Below the pieces are notes generated by a model. The model had not been told where the DNA came from and did no database searches. It saw only the letters and a program-made list of their open reading frames with translations. The position numbers and the translations under genes are program-made. From positions 1 through 48,668 of the forward strand of contig JANXRC010000021.1 in NCBI GenBank assembly GCA_025353195.1: a stretch of 48,668 nucleotides of DNA, read 5' to 3'. The DNA comes from Rhodocyclaceae bacterium (GTDB lineage Bacteria > Pseudomonadota > Gammaproteobacteria > Burkholderiales > Rhodocyclaceae). Position 1 is the first letter of the stretch; each line of letters starts with the position of its first letter. Below are positions 14,921 to 22,252 of the stretch, one piece after another.

Positions 14921-15514
14921 TTAGCCGCCAACGGCGACGACCGATTTATGGGGCACAAAAATACCGCAGCCGAGCGCACGGTGTTCGCCCAGGCCGCTTT
15001 CCTGCAAAGCCAAGGATTCAGCGGCTCCGAGACCGTGCAACATCAGGCTGAAACCGCGCACCAGACCGTCCACGGCACGCAACTCACGCGCCTTGCCGGT
15101 AATCAGTTGCGGCTTCAGGCCGCGCGCTGCCAGCAAGGACGCGCAACACTCGAGGAATTCGATCTCGTCGTCCGTACCGACGCTGACGAAATGCGAATAC
15201 ACCACACCGCGGGCAGGAAGCAGAGGGCGAACACTGCTCGCGCCGACCTTCAGCGCAGTGCCGTCCAGATCGAGGCGGGCGCCGGTCAGAGAGTCGGCGC
15301 TGGCGCTACGGTGAATCGGCAGGCGCAACACCAGACGGCTGCGGCGACCGACAAAGCGCACGCCATCGCCGCGGGCCAAACCCGACAACGGCAGGATGGC
15401 GGCCTCCGGCTCATCATCGAACCAGGGCAAAACGCGCCGCACCGCCAGGAACAATGCGCTGGCGTGGTCGTCGCCGAGCGTACCCTCTTCGAGCGAAAAC
15501 ACCACATCGACCAT
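14921..15514 (-). CDS. Cas6-like RAMP-fold protein (Cmx6-type), no CRISPR array nearby
   Basis: 197 aa from the ATG at 15514; the frame is open back to a TTG at 15547 that overlaps the upstream stop. Beginning (VDVVFSLEEGTLGDDHASAL), middle (RSRLVLRLPIH) and end (RGFSLMLHGLG, ALGCGIFVPHKSV) match my recollection of the Cas6/Cmx6 family of small RAMP-fold proteins. The glycine-rich GLGEHRALGCGIF near the C-terminus corresponds to the Cas6 G-loop, an RNA-binding element. Known Cas6 proteins cut CRISPR repeat RNA, but no repeats or other cas genes are in this window. Position 67-76 (RSASADSLTG) is encoded by a dispersed-repeat copy. RNA binding is a reasonable inference; endonuclease activity is not shown. 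Confidence 0.65.
   Translation of the reverse strand: MVDVVFSLEEGTLGDDHASALFLAVRRVLPWFDDEPEAAILPLSGLARGDGVRFVGRRSRLVLRLPIHRSASADSLTGARLDLDGTALKVGASSVRPLLPARGVVYSHFVSVGTDDEIEFLECCASLLAARGLKPQLITGKARELRAVDGLVRGFSLMLHGLGAAESLALQESGLGEHRALGCGIFVPHKSVVAVGG
15287..15312 (-). repeat. Dispersed 26-bp repeat, copy 3 (in the Cas6-like gene)
   Basis: The block GAGTCGGCGCTGGCG is identical to the reverse complement of the copies in dsrJ and rnfG. It is translated as RSASADSLTG in the Cas6-like protein, a different reading phase from the DsrK/DsrJ copies. Confidence 0.75.
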
Positions 15515-15543
15515 CAGGCTTGAAGCCTCATCCGATGCGCGAT

Positions 15544-15783
15544 TCAAACGGCCTCCCGTTCCTTGTCAGGCATCCCCGGCTGCGCCGCGGCCCAAGCGCA
15601 CAGCACCTTGCCCCAGCGCGCCGCGGTGACCGGATCGACGTCAAAAATAGTGAAGCGACTGGCCTCGCGAATGCGCGTGCGCAGCATGGGCATGCCGCCG
15701 GCCTCGAAGACGAACTGCTGCAGTTCGATCTCCTGATTGCCGATGGGCACGCGAAACTTGTCGAGCGAGGTAACGGTATCCAA
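15544..15783 (-). CDS. Small conserved-looking protein, first gene of the dsr-divergent operon
   Basis: 79-aa protein (VPIGNQEIELQQFVFEAGG, RFTIFDVDPVTAARWG). I chose the TTG at 15783 because AAGGA lies five bases upstream and the frame before it looks non-coding; an ATG at 15831 is the alternative. I do not recognise a characterised family. Its stop overlaps the extended frame of the Cas6-like gene, so the two are probably translationally coupled. It has one Cys and no membrane segment. Function unknown. Confidence 0.7.
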   Translation of the reverse strand: MDTVTSLDKFRVPIGNQEIELQQFVFEAGGMPMLRTRIREASRFTIFDVDPVTAARWGKVLCAWAAAQPGMPDKEREAV

Positions 15784-15968
15784 GGATTTCCTTCTGTGTG
15801 GGAACGGACTATGGCACCAGCGACGGGTCAACGGCCATCACCGGATGGGAGTGCAAGCATATAACTCTTTCGGGTAGGTCGAATTACCTCTCGGGAGTAT
15901 GGTTTGTGCACCGCACAGACTTCTAAGATCGCTCAATCGAGTTACCCCCGACCACGAGGAGACAGACC
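15784..15968. promoter_or_regulatory. Divergent promoter region of dsr and the Cas6/TusA operon
   Basis: This intergenic stretch must hold both divergent promoters. An inverted repeat, AGGT-CGAATT-ACCT (15876-15889), sits inside a larger arrangement with TCGGG on both sides and is a candidate operator. A TATATG box on the minus strand (near 15860) could be the -10 for the small-protein operon, but no good -35 is visible. A GAGGAGA ribosome-binding site precedes dsrA. Confidence 0.4.
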
Positions 15969-17264
15969 ATGGCCAAGCCCATGCACCCAACACCGAATCT
16001 GGATCAACTGGAAAGCGGCCCCTGGCCGAGCTTTGTCACCGGCCTCAAGCGCATGGCGAAGGACAAGGACTACGTGGTCGACATCCTCGGCCATCTCGAA
16101 CACTCCTACCAGACCCGCAAGGGCTACTGGAAGGGCGGCACGGTCGGCGTGCGCGGCTACGGCGGCGGCGTCATTCCGCGCTTCACCGAAATCAAGGACG
16201 CAGACGGCAAGGCAGTATTCCCCGATGCCGCCGAGTTCCACACCCTGCGCATCATGCCGCCCGCCGGCATGCACTACGACACCAAGACGCTGCGCCAGTT
16301 CTGCGACATCTGGGAAAAGCATGGCTCCGGCCTGATCGCCCTGCACGGTCAGTCGGGCGACATCATGTTCCAGGGCGTCACCTCGGAAAACACCCAGCCG
16401 GCCTTCGATGCCTTCAACGAGATGGGCTTCGACATGGGTGGCGCCGGCCCGTCAGTGCGCACCTCGATGTCCTGCGTCGGCGCCGCACGTTGCGAGCAGT
16501 CCTGCTACGACGAGGCCAAGGCGCACCGGCAGGTGCTCAACACCTTCCTCGACGACCTCCACCGTCCGGCCCTGCCCTACAAATTCAAGTTCAAGTTCTC
16601 CGGCTGCCCGAACGACTGCATGAACTCGATCCAGCGCTCGGACATGGCCATCATCGGCACTTGGCGCGACAACATCCGCACCGACGAAGCGCTGGCGAAG
16701 AAGTGGTTTGCCAAGCACGGCATGAACGAACTGGTCAACGACGTCGTCGCCCGCTGCCCGACCAAGGCCATCCAGATAAAGGAAATCAAGGACGTCCGCA
16801 AGACTGCCGACATCAGTAGCGTGGCGCTGAACGACAGCCAGGCGCTGGAAATCGACAACAAGGACTGCGTGCGCTGCATGCACTGCATCAACGTCATGAC
16901 CGGCGCCCTGGCCACCGGCACAGACAAGGGCGCGACGATTCTTGTCGGCGGCAAGCGCACGCTGAAGATCGGCGACCTGATGGGCACCGTGGTCGTTCCC
17001 TTCATGAGACTGAAAACGGAAGAGGATTACGAGGGCCTGGTCGAACTGGGCCAGAAGATCATCGACTTCTTTGCCGAAAACGCACTGGAACACGAGCGTA
17101 CCGGCGAGATGATCGAGCGTATCGGACTGGTCAATTTCCTCGAGGGTATCGAACTTGAAATCGACGCCAACATGGTCTCGACGCCGCGCATGAATCCCTA
17201 TGTCAATACGATTGGCTGGGATGACGAAGTTGCCAAGATCAACGCCAAAAAAGCCGCTGCGTAA
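15969..17264 (+). CDS. dsrA: Reverse-type dissimilatory sulfite reductase subunit alpha
   Basis: 431-aa alpha subunit of the sirohaem enzyme that, in sulfur oxidisers, oxidises DsrC-bound sulfane sulfur to sulfite in the cytoplasm. Sirohaem-[4Fe-4S] cysteines are seen as CVGAARCEQSC (around residue 167) and SGCPNDCMNS (around 212). A ferredoxin-like insertion carries ARCPTKAI and DCVRCMHCINVM near residues 260-310. Start: ATG at 15969 after GAGGAGA. Presence of dsrEFH and dsrL in the same cluster argues for the oxidative enzyme and not the sulfate-reducing one. dsrB follows after 23 bases. Confidence 0.98.
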   Translation: MAKPMHPTPNLDQLESGPWPSFVTGLKRMAKDKDYVVDILGHLEHSYQTRKGYWKGGTVGVRGYGGGVIPRFTEIKDADGKAVFPDAAEFHTLRIMPPAGMHYDTKTLRQFCDIWEKHGSGLIALHGQSGDIMFQGVTSENTQPAFDAFNEMGFDMGGAGPSVRTSMSCVGAARCEQSCYDEAKAHRQVLNTFLDDLHRPALPYKFKFKFSGCPNDCMNSIQRSDMAIIGTWRDNIRTDEALAKKWFAKHGMNELVNDVVARCPTKAIQIKEIKDVRKTADISSVALNDSQALEIDNKDCVRCMHCINVMTGALATGTDKGATILVGGKRTLKIGDLMGTVVVPFMRLKTEEDYEGLVELGQKIIDFFAENALEHERTGEMIERIGLVNFLEGIELEIDANMVSTPRMNPYVNTIGWDDEVAKINAKKAAA

Positions 17265-17287
17265 GCGTTGCGACTAGGAGATTGAAC

Positions 17288-18379
17288 ATGAACGCACCTA
17301 TACCTGCCGCCGCCGCGCCGCGCAAGACCGTCGAATGCGGCGTGCCGGACAACAAGCCTTACCTGCACCCGAAATTCATCGCCAACTACGGCAACTGGAA
17401 ATATCACGACCGGCCCCGTCCCGGCGTGCTGCACCACGTATCGCATACCGGCGATCAGGTCTGGACGGTGCGCGCCGGTACCCAGCGCCAAATGGACCAC
17501 TACACCATCCGCAAGCTGTGCGACATTGCCGACAACTTTGCCGAAGGCTTCGTCCGCTTCACCATCCGCTCCAACATCGAGTTCATGGTCTCCGAGGAGA
17601 AGCAGGTCGCCCCGCTGATCGCCGAACTGGAAAAGTCGGGCTTCCCCGTCGGTGGTACCGGCAATTCGGTATCCATGGTGTCCCACACCCAGGGCTGGCT
17701 GCACTGCGACATCCCCGGCACCGACGCCTCGGGCGTGGTCAAGTCGATGATGGACGAACTGTATGAAGAGTTCAAGCGCGAAGAGATGCCCAATCGAGTC
17801 CATCTGTCCACCTCCTGCTGCGAAATCAATTGCGGCGGCCAGGCCGACATTGCGGTAATTATCCAGCATACCAAGCCGCCCAAGATCAATCACGACATGG
17901 TTGCCAACGTCTGCGAGCGCCCCACCGTGGTCGCCCGCTGCCCGGTTGCCGCCATCCGTCCGGCGCTGGTCAATGGCAAACCCTCTCTCGAAGTCGATGA
18001 GAAGAAGTGCATCTGCTGCGGCGCCTGCTATCCCCCCTGCCCGCCGATGCAGATCAACGATCCGGAATACTCCAAGCTGGCGATCTGGGTCGGTGGCAAA
18101 AACTCCAACGCACGCGGCAAGCCCACCTTCATGAAGATGGTTGCCTCCGGTCTGCCCAACAACGCGCCGCGCTGGCCCGAAGTCAATGCCGTGGTGGGCA
18201 ACATCCTGCGCACGTACAAGGCCGACGCCCGCCCCTGGGAGCGTCTCTCCGACTGGATCGACCGCATCGGCTGGCCGCGCTTCTTCGAAAAGACCGGCCT
18301 GCCATTCACCAAGTACCTGATCGACGACTGGCGCGGTTCGCGCGCCAATCTGAACGCCTCGACCCACATCCGCTTCTGA
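17288..18379 (+). CDS. dsrB: Reverse-type dissimilatory sulfite reductase subunit beta
   Basis: 363-aa beta subunit that pairs with DsrA in an alpha2beta2 enzyme and carries the functional sirohaem. Cys for the coupled cluster appear in STSCCEINCGGQADI (about residue 176), and the ferredoxin motif is CICCGACYPPCPPMQ (about 240). The ATG at 17288, behind TAGGAGATTGAAC, was chosen over a TTG two codons earlier. dsrE follows within 25 bases. Confidence 0.98.
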   Translation: MNAPIPAAAAPRKTVECGVPDNKPYLHPKFIANYGNWKYHDRPRPGVLHHVSHTGDQVWTVRAGTQRQMDHYTIRKLCDIADNFAEGFVRFTIRSNIEFMVSEEKQVAPLIAELEKSGFPVGGTGNSVSMVSHTQGWLHCDIPGTDASGVVKSMMDELYEEFKREEMPNRVHLSTSCCEINCGGQADIAVIIQHTKPPKINHDMVANVCERPTVVARCPVAAIRPALVNGKPSLEVDEKKCICCGACYPPCPPMQINDPEYSKLAIWVGGKNSNARGKPTFMKMVASGLPNNAPRWPEVNAVVGNILRTYKADARPWERLSDWIDRIGWPRFFEKTGLPFTKYLIDDWRGSRANLNASTHIRF

Positions 18380-18402
18380 GCGCATTTGAGGAAAACCAGC
18401 TC

Positions 18403-18762
18403 ATGCTATTTGCAGTCACCATCAACGAAGGGCCGTACCAGCATCAGGCAAGCGATTCCGCCTACCTGTTCTGCCGGGCGGTACTGGAGAAGGGCCACGA
18501 GCTTCGTCGCGTGTTCTTCTACAACGACGGCGTGAACAACGCGTCGTCCCTTACCGAACCGCCGCTGGACGACCGCAACATCGTCAACCGCTGGTCCAAG
18601 CTCGCCGCAGACCACAAAGTCGACCTGGTGGTCTGCGTTGCCGCCGCCCTGCGCCGCGGCATCCGCGACGAAAACCTGGCCGCAGGCTTTCGCATCTCCG
18701 GACTCGGCCAACTGGTCGAAGCCGGGATCGAGGCGGACCGCCTTGTGACGTTTGGAGACTGA
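18403..18762 (+). CDS. dsrE: Sulfurtransferase DsrE
   Basis: 119-aa subunit of the DsrE2F2H2 heterohexamer that accepts sulfane sulfur and passes it to DsrC. The active Cys is in VVCVAAALRRG (about residue 79), in the same position as Cys78 of Allochromatium DsrE. Its presence marks the oxidative direction of the pathway. The ATG at 18403 follows TTTGAGGAAAA; the stop lies 1 base before the dsrF start. Confidence 0.97.
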   Translation: MLFAVTINEGPYQHQASDSAYLFCRAVLEKGHELRRVFFYNDGVNNASSLTEPPLDDRNIVNRWSKLAADHKVDLVVCVAAALRRGIRDENLAAGFRISGLGQLVEAGIEADRLVTFGD

Positions 18763-18763
18763 C

Positions 18764-19135
18764 ATGAGCGAAGGCACCATCAAGAAGTTCATGTTCGTCA
18801 ATCGCAAGGCTCCCTACGGCACCGTCTATGCGCTCGAAGCGCTAGAAGTTGTGCTGATCACCGCAGCCTTCGACCAGGACGTCAGCCTAGTCTTTATGGA
18901 CGACGGCGTGTTTCAGTTGAAGAAGGGGCAGCAGACCAAGGGCATCGAGAACAAGAATTTTTCGCCCACCTACCGCGCCCTGGATGGCTACGACATCGAG
19001 AAGCTGTACGTCGAAGAAGAAGCGCTGGCCGCCCGCGGCCTGGCGGAAGAAGATCTGCTGGTCGACGTCACGGTGATGTCGCGCGCCGAACTGGGCAAGC
19101 TCATGGAAGAGATGGACGTTGTCCTGACCTTCTGA
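18764..19135 (+). CDS. dsrF: DsrF, subunit of the DsrEFH sulfur-transfer complex
   Basis: 123-aa protein (MSEGTIKKFMFVNRKAPYG, FDQDVSLVFMDDGVFQL, homologous to TusC). It forms the DsrEFH hexamer in the cytoplasm and probably stabilises DsrE. It has no Cys in the position of the DsrE active site. The ATG at 18764 lies 1 base after the dsrE stop, with GGAG inside the end of dsrE. Confidence 0.96.
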   Translation: MSEGTIKKFMFVNRKAPYGTVYALEALEVVLITAAFDQDVSLVFMDDGVFQLKKGQQTKGIENKNFSPTYRALDGYDIEKLYVEEEALAARGLAEEDLLVDVTVMSRAELGKLMEEMDVVLTF

Positions 19136-19151
19136 ACGGAGAAGAAAGAAC

Positions 19152-19451
19152 ATGCTGCATATCGTCAATAAATCGCCGGCCGAACGCAACACGCTGGAAT
19201 CCTGTCTGCGCGTCGCGCAGGAAGGCGGAGCCATCCTGCTGATCGAGGATGCCGTCTATGCTGCCACCCGCGGCAACGAAGGCGAAAGCAAATTGCGCGA
19301 CGCGCTGTCGCGCTTCAAGGTATATGCACTCGCGCCGGATCTCGAAGCGCGCGGCATGCAAGACCGCGTCATGGAAGGCATCACCACCGTGGATTACGGT
19401 GGCTTCGTCGACCTCGTCGCAGAACACAAGACCTGCCAATCGTGGCTGTAA
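19152..19451 (+). CDS. dsrH: DsrH, subunit of the DsrEFH sulfur-transfer complex
   Basis: 99-aa TusB-like protein (MLHIVNKSPAERNTLESCL, GAILLIEDAVYAAT). It carries a Cys at position 18, near the Cys20 of Allochromatium DsrH, and another near the C-terminus. It completes the DsrEFH complex that hands sulfur to DsrC. A GGAGAAG ribosome-binding site precedes the ATG. Confidence 0.96.
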   Translation: MLHIVNKSPAERNTLESCLRVAQEGGAILLIEDAVYAATRGNEGESKLRDALSRFKVYALAPDLEARGMQDRVMEGITTVDYGGFVDLVAEHKTCQSWL

Positions 19452-19503
19452 AACATTTGCTATAAGCAAGACATCACACCCCCAATTCACCAAGGAGACA
19501 CTC
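19452..19503 (+). promoter_or_regulatory. Possible internal promoter and palindrome before dsrC
   Basis: The gap holds TTGC-TATAA-GCAA, a small palindrome with a TATAAG box, and then a strong AAGGAGACA ribosome-binding site for dsrC. Separate expression of dsrC, needed in excess over DsrAB, would make sense, but no -35 is convincing. Confidence 0.3.
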
Positions 19504-19839
19504 ATGGCTAGCATCGAAGTCAACGGCAAGTCCTACGAAACCGACGAAGAAGGCTATCTCGTCAACCTCACCGAATGGAACGAGGACGTCGGCAAGTACC
19601 TCGCACAAACGGAAAGCGTCGAGATGACCGATCAGCACTGGGAAGTGATCAACTTTCTGCGCGATTACTACAACGAGTTCCAGATCGCCCCGGCCGTGCG
19701 TGTCCTGACCAAGGCCATCGGCAAGAAGCTCGGCGCCGACAAGGGCACCAGCCAGTATCTTTACGAGCTGTTCCCCTACGGTCCCGCCAAGCAGGCCTGC
19801 AAGATCGCAGGACTGCCCAAGCCGACCGGCTGCGTTTAA
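19504..19839 (+). CDS. dsrC: DsrC, sulfur-carrier protein with both reactive cysteines
   Basis: 111-aa carrier that takes sulfur from DsrEFH, presents it to DsrAB and is released as a trisulfide or disulfide for DsrMKJOP. The mobile C-terminal arm is intact: ELFPYGPAKQACKIAGLPK then PTGCV, with CysB (C99) and the penultimate CysA (C110). It contrasts with the paralogue at 13987, which lacks CysA. ATG at 19504 after AAGGAGACACTC. Confidence 0.98.
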   Translation: MASIEVNGKSYETDEEGYLVNLTEWNEDVGKYLAQTESVEMTDQHWEVINFLRDYYNEFQIAPAVRVLTKAIGKKLGADKGTSQYLYELFPYGPAKQACKIAGLPKPTGCV

Positions 19840-19890
19840 TCGGGTGGCAGCGGACAGAGGACAGAAGACAGAGAAACACTGACACCCGAC

Positions 19891-20616
19891 ATGTCGCTAT
19901 TTTTTGCCCTGCTGTTCTACGCCGCCACGCTGATTCTCGTCGGCGGCGTCGCGTACAAGGTCTATGACTACGCTCGCACTCCGGCGCCGCTGTGCATTCC
20001 CACCACGCCGGCGCCGACCACCACGGGCGGCGTGGTCTTGCGCATGTTCCGCGAAGTGGCGTTTTTTGAAAGCCTGTTCAAGGCCAACCTGTGGATATGG
20101 GCACTGGGCTGGCTGTTCCATGTCAGCCTAGCATTGGTGCTGCTGCGCCATCTGCGCTACTTCACCGAGCCGGTGAACTTCATCATCGCCTTCATCCAGC
20201 CTTTCGGCATGTATGCTGGCTTCGCCATGGCTGCCGGTCTGGCCGGACTGTGGGCCCGACGCTTCCTGGTGGAGCGCATACGCTACATCTCGACCCCCTC
20301 CGATCACCTGATGCTGGCCCTGCTGCTCGGCATCGCCGTCACCGGCCTCTTGATGAAGTTCGTCATGCATACCGATATCGTCGCCGTGAAGACTTTCTTC
20401 CTCGGGCTGATGGTGTTCGAAGTCAATCCGCTGCCATCGCAACCCGGCCTCTACCTGCACCTGGGAATGGTCGCGCTGCTGATGATCATCTTTCCGGTCA
20501 GCAAGCTGCTGCATGCCCCCGGCGTGTTCTTCTCGCCAACCCGCAACCAGGTCGACAACCCGCGTGAGACGCGCCATCTGGCGCCCTGGGCGGCCAAATT
20601 CGAGACGAAGAACTGA
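19891..20616 (+). CDS. dsrM: DsrM, membrane cytochrome b subunit of DsrMKJOP
   Basis: 241-aa NarI-like integral membrane protein that exchanges electrons between the quinone pool and DsrK. Five hydrophobic helices are visible, with His in WLFHVSLALVLLRHLRYF, KFVMHTD and YLHLGMV as likely haem b ligands. The ribosome-binding site before the ATG at 19891 is weak. The dsrK ATG lies 1 base after the stop. Confidence 0.96.
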   Translation: MSLFFALLFYAATLILVGGVAYKVYDYARTPAPLCIPTTPAPTTTGGVVLRMFREVAFFESLFKANLWIWALGWLFHVSLALVLLRHLRYFTEPVNFIIAFIQPFGMYAGFAMAAGLAGLWARRFLVERIRYISTPSDHLMLALLLGIAVTGLLMKFVMHTDIVAVKTFFLGLMVFEVNPLPSQPGLYLHLGMVALLMIIFPVSKLLHAPGVFFSPTRNQVDNPRETRHLAPWAAKFETKN

Positions 20617-20617
20617 C

Positions 20618-22225
20618 ATGGCCGACGAAACCACACCGGTCGCCGTAGCGCCAGCGCCGACTCCTGCCGCGGCTGCAAAGCCCGCCGAAAAGGCCAAAAT
20701 CGAAGCGCCCGCCTATCGCGAACTGCCATTCATTCCGGCATTGCAGCCGGGCTCGATGAAGGACAGCAGGCCTTACGTCGCCAACGAAAAGATTCAGGAA
20801 GCCCTGGGCTTCAACACCAAGCTCGACGATGACTGGCAGGTAACCCATGACGTGGCCATCGCCAAAATGGGCGAACTGCTCGGCCAGAGTCGCGCACTCA
20901 AGGTGTTCATGGACTCCTGCGTCCATTGCGGCGCCTGCACCGACAAGTGCCACTACTTCCTCGGCACCGCCGATCCGAAGAACATGCCGGTGGCGCGCCA
21001 GGAACTGATGCGCAGCGTTTACCGGCGCTACTTCACGTTGCCCGGCAAGCTGTTTCCCTCGCTGGTCGGCGCCAAAGATTTGACGAAGGAAGTTCTCGAC
21101 GATTGGTACACCTACTTCTGGCAGTGCTCGCAATGCCGGCGCTGCTCGCTGTACTGCCCCTATGGCATCGACACCGCCGAAGTGACCATGGCCGCCCACT
21201 CGATTCTCGACTCCGCCGGCTACGGAGAGAAATATTCGAACGAGATCATCGGCAAGGTGCACAGGATCGGCAACAACCTGGGACTGCCCGGTCCGGCGCT
21301 GATCAATACCCTGGAGGGCGTCGAGGAAGACGTACTGGAAGACACCGGCGTCGCGGTCAAGTATCCGCTCGACGTGCACGGCGCTGAAGTGCTGCTGGTC
21401 ACCCCTTCCGCCGACTTCTTCGCCGAACCGCACATCGAGAGCCTGATTGGCTACGGCAAGGTTTTCCATGCCGCCGGCATCTCCTGGACGCTGTCCTCGA
21501 AGGCCTCCGAGGCGGGCAACTTCGGCATGTTCATCGGAAACTACGAACAACTGCGCAAGATCGCGCTCCGCGTGCGCGAAGCCGCACTGGAACTCGGCGT
21601 CAAGCGCATCGTGGTCGGCGAATGCGGCCACGCCTGGCGCGTTGCCTATTCCTTCTGGAACACCCTGGTCGGCATCGGCGCCGGCGCCAACGATCCGTTT
21701 GCCATCCAGTTGCAGAAGCAGCTCGACCCGAACTACCGGCAGCCATCGCATATCTGCGAGGTGACGTGGGATCTGATCCAGCAGGGCCGGCTCAAGTTCG
21801 ACAAGTCGGCCAACGACCACCGCATCATCACCTTCCACGACTCCTGCAACGTCGCTCGCGCCTCGCGCATGGGCGACATGCCCGGCGGCCAGTTCGAGAT
21901 TCCGCGCAACATCATCAAGGCCGTCGCCAATCACTACGTCGAAATGGCGCCGGACACGATACGCGAGAAGACCTTCTGCTGCGGCGGCGGCGGCGGCGTC
22001 CTCACCGACGAACTGCTCGACCTGCGCCTCAAGGGTGCCCTGCCGCGCATGCAAGCGATCAAGCAGGTCGCCGATCATGACAGCGTAAATTTCGTGGCGA
22101 TGATCTGCGCCATCTGCAAGGCCCAATTCACCAAGGTGCTGCCCTACTACGGCTTCAAGATGGGCATGGCCGGCGGTGTGCACCAGTTGGTCAGCACTGC
22201 GATCGTGCTCAAAAACGAGCAATGA
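20618..22225 (+). CDS. dsrK: DsrK, HdrD-like catalytic iron-sulfur subunit of DsrMKJOP
   Basis: 535-aa cytoplasmic subunit likely to reduce or oxidise the DsrC tri/disulfide. It has two [4Fe-4S] motifs, CVHCGACTDKCHYF (about residue 100) and CSQCRRCSLYCP (about 170), and CCG-domain features (HDSCNVARASRMGDMPGG, FCCGGGGGVLTDEL) for the non-cubane catalytic cluster. The ATG at 20618 follows the dsrM stop directly; a longer open frame upstream is not used. Residues 8-16 (VAVAPAPTP) come from a dispersed-repeat copy inside an Ala/Pro-rich N-terminal extension. Confidence 0.97.
   Translation: MADETTPVAVAPAPTPAAAAKPAEKAKIEAPAYRELPFIPALQPGSMKDSRPYVANEKIQEALGFNTKLDDDWQVTHDVAIAKMGELLGQSRALKVFMDSCVHCGACTDKCHYFLGTADPKNMPVARQELMRSVYRRYFTLPGKLFPSLVGAKDLTKEVLDDWYTYFWQCSQCRRCSLYCPYGIDTAEVTMAAHSILDSAGYGEKYSNEIIGKVHRIGNNLGLPGPALINTLEGVEEDVLEDTGVAVKYPLDVHGAEVLLVTPSADFFAEPHIESLIGYGKVFHAAGISWTLSSKASEAGNFGMFIGNYEQLRKIALRVREAALELGVKRIVVGECGHAWRVAYSFWNTLVGIGAGANDPFAIQLQKQLDPNYRQPSHICEVTWDLIQQGRLKFDKSANDHRIITFHDSCNVARASRMGDMPGGQFEIPRNIIKAVANHYVEMAPDTIREKTFCCGGGGGVLTDELLDLRLKGALPRMQAIKQVADHDSVNFVAMICAICKAQFTKVLPYYGFKMGMAGGVHQLVSTAIVLKNEQ
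20641..20666 (+). repeat. Dispersed 26-bp repeat, copy 4 (in dsrK)
   Basis: Forward copy with the core GCGCCAGCGCCGACTCCTG, translated as VAVAPAPTP in the DsrK N-terminal extension. Confidence 0.8.
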
Positions 22226-22252
22226 CGAACAAGACTTCAATGGAGACCTCCA

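Noticed and set aside
7223-15783. Horizontal transfer of the segment between the cytochrome b genes and dsr
   Set aside because: No tRNA, integrase, transposase or attachment repeats are visible, and base composition by eye does not differ except in the short AT-rich promoter at 9950-10060.
14921-15968. A CRISPR array near the Cas6-like gene
   Set aside because: No regularly spaced direct repeats were seen on either strand here or elsewhere in the window.
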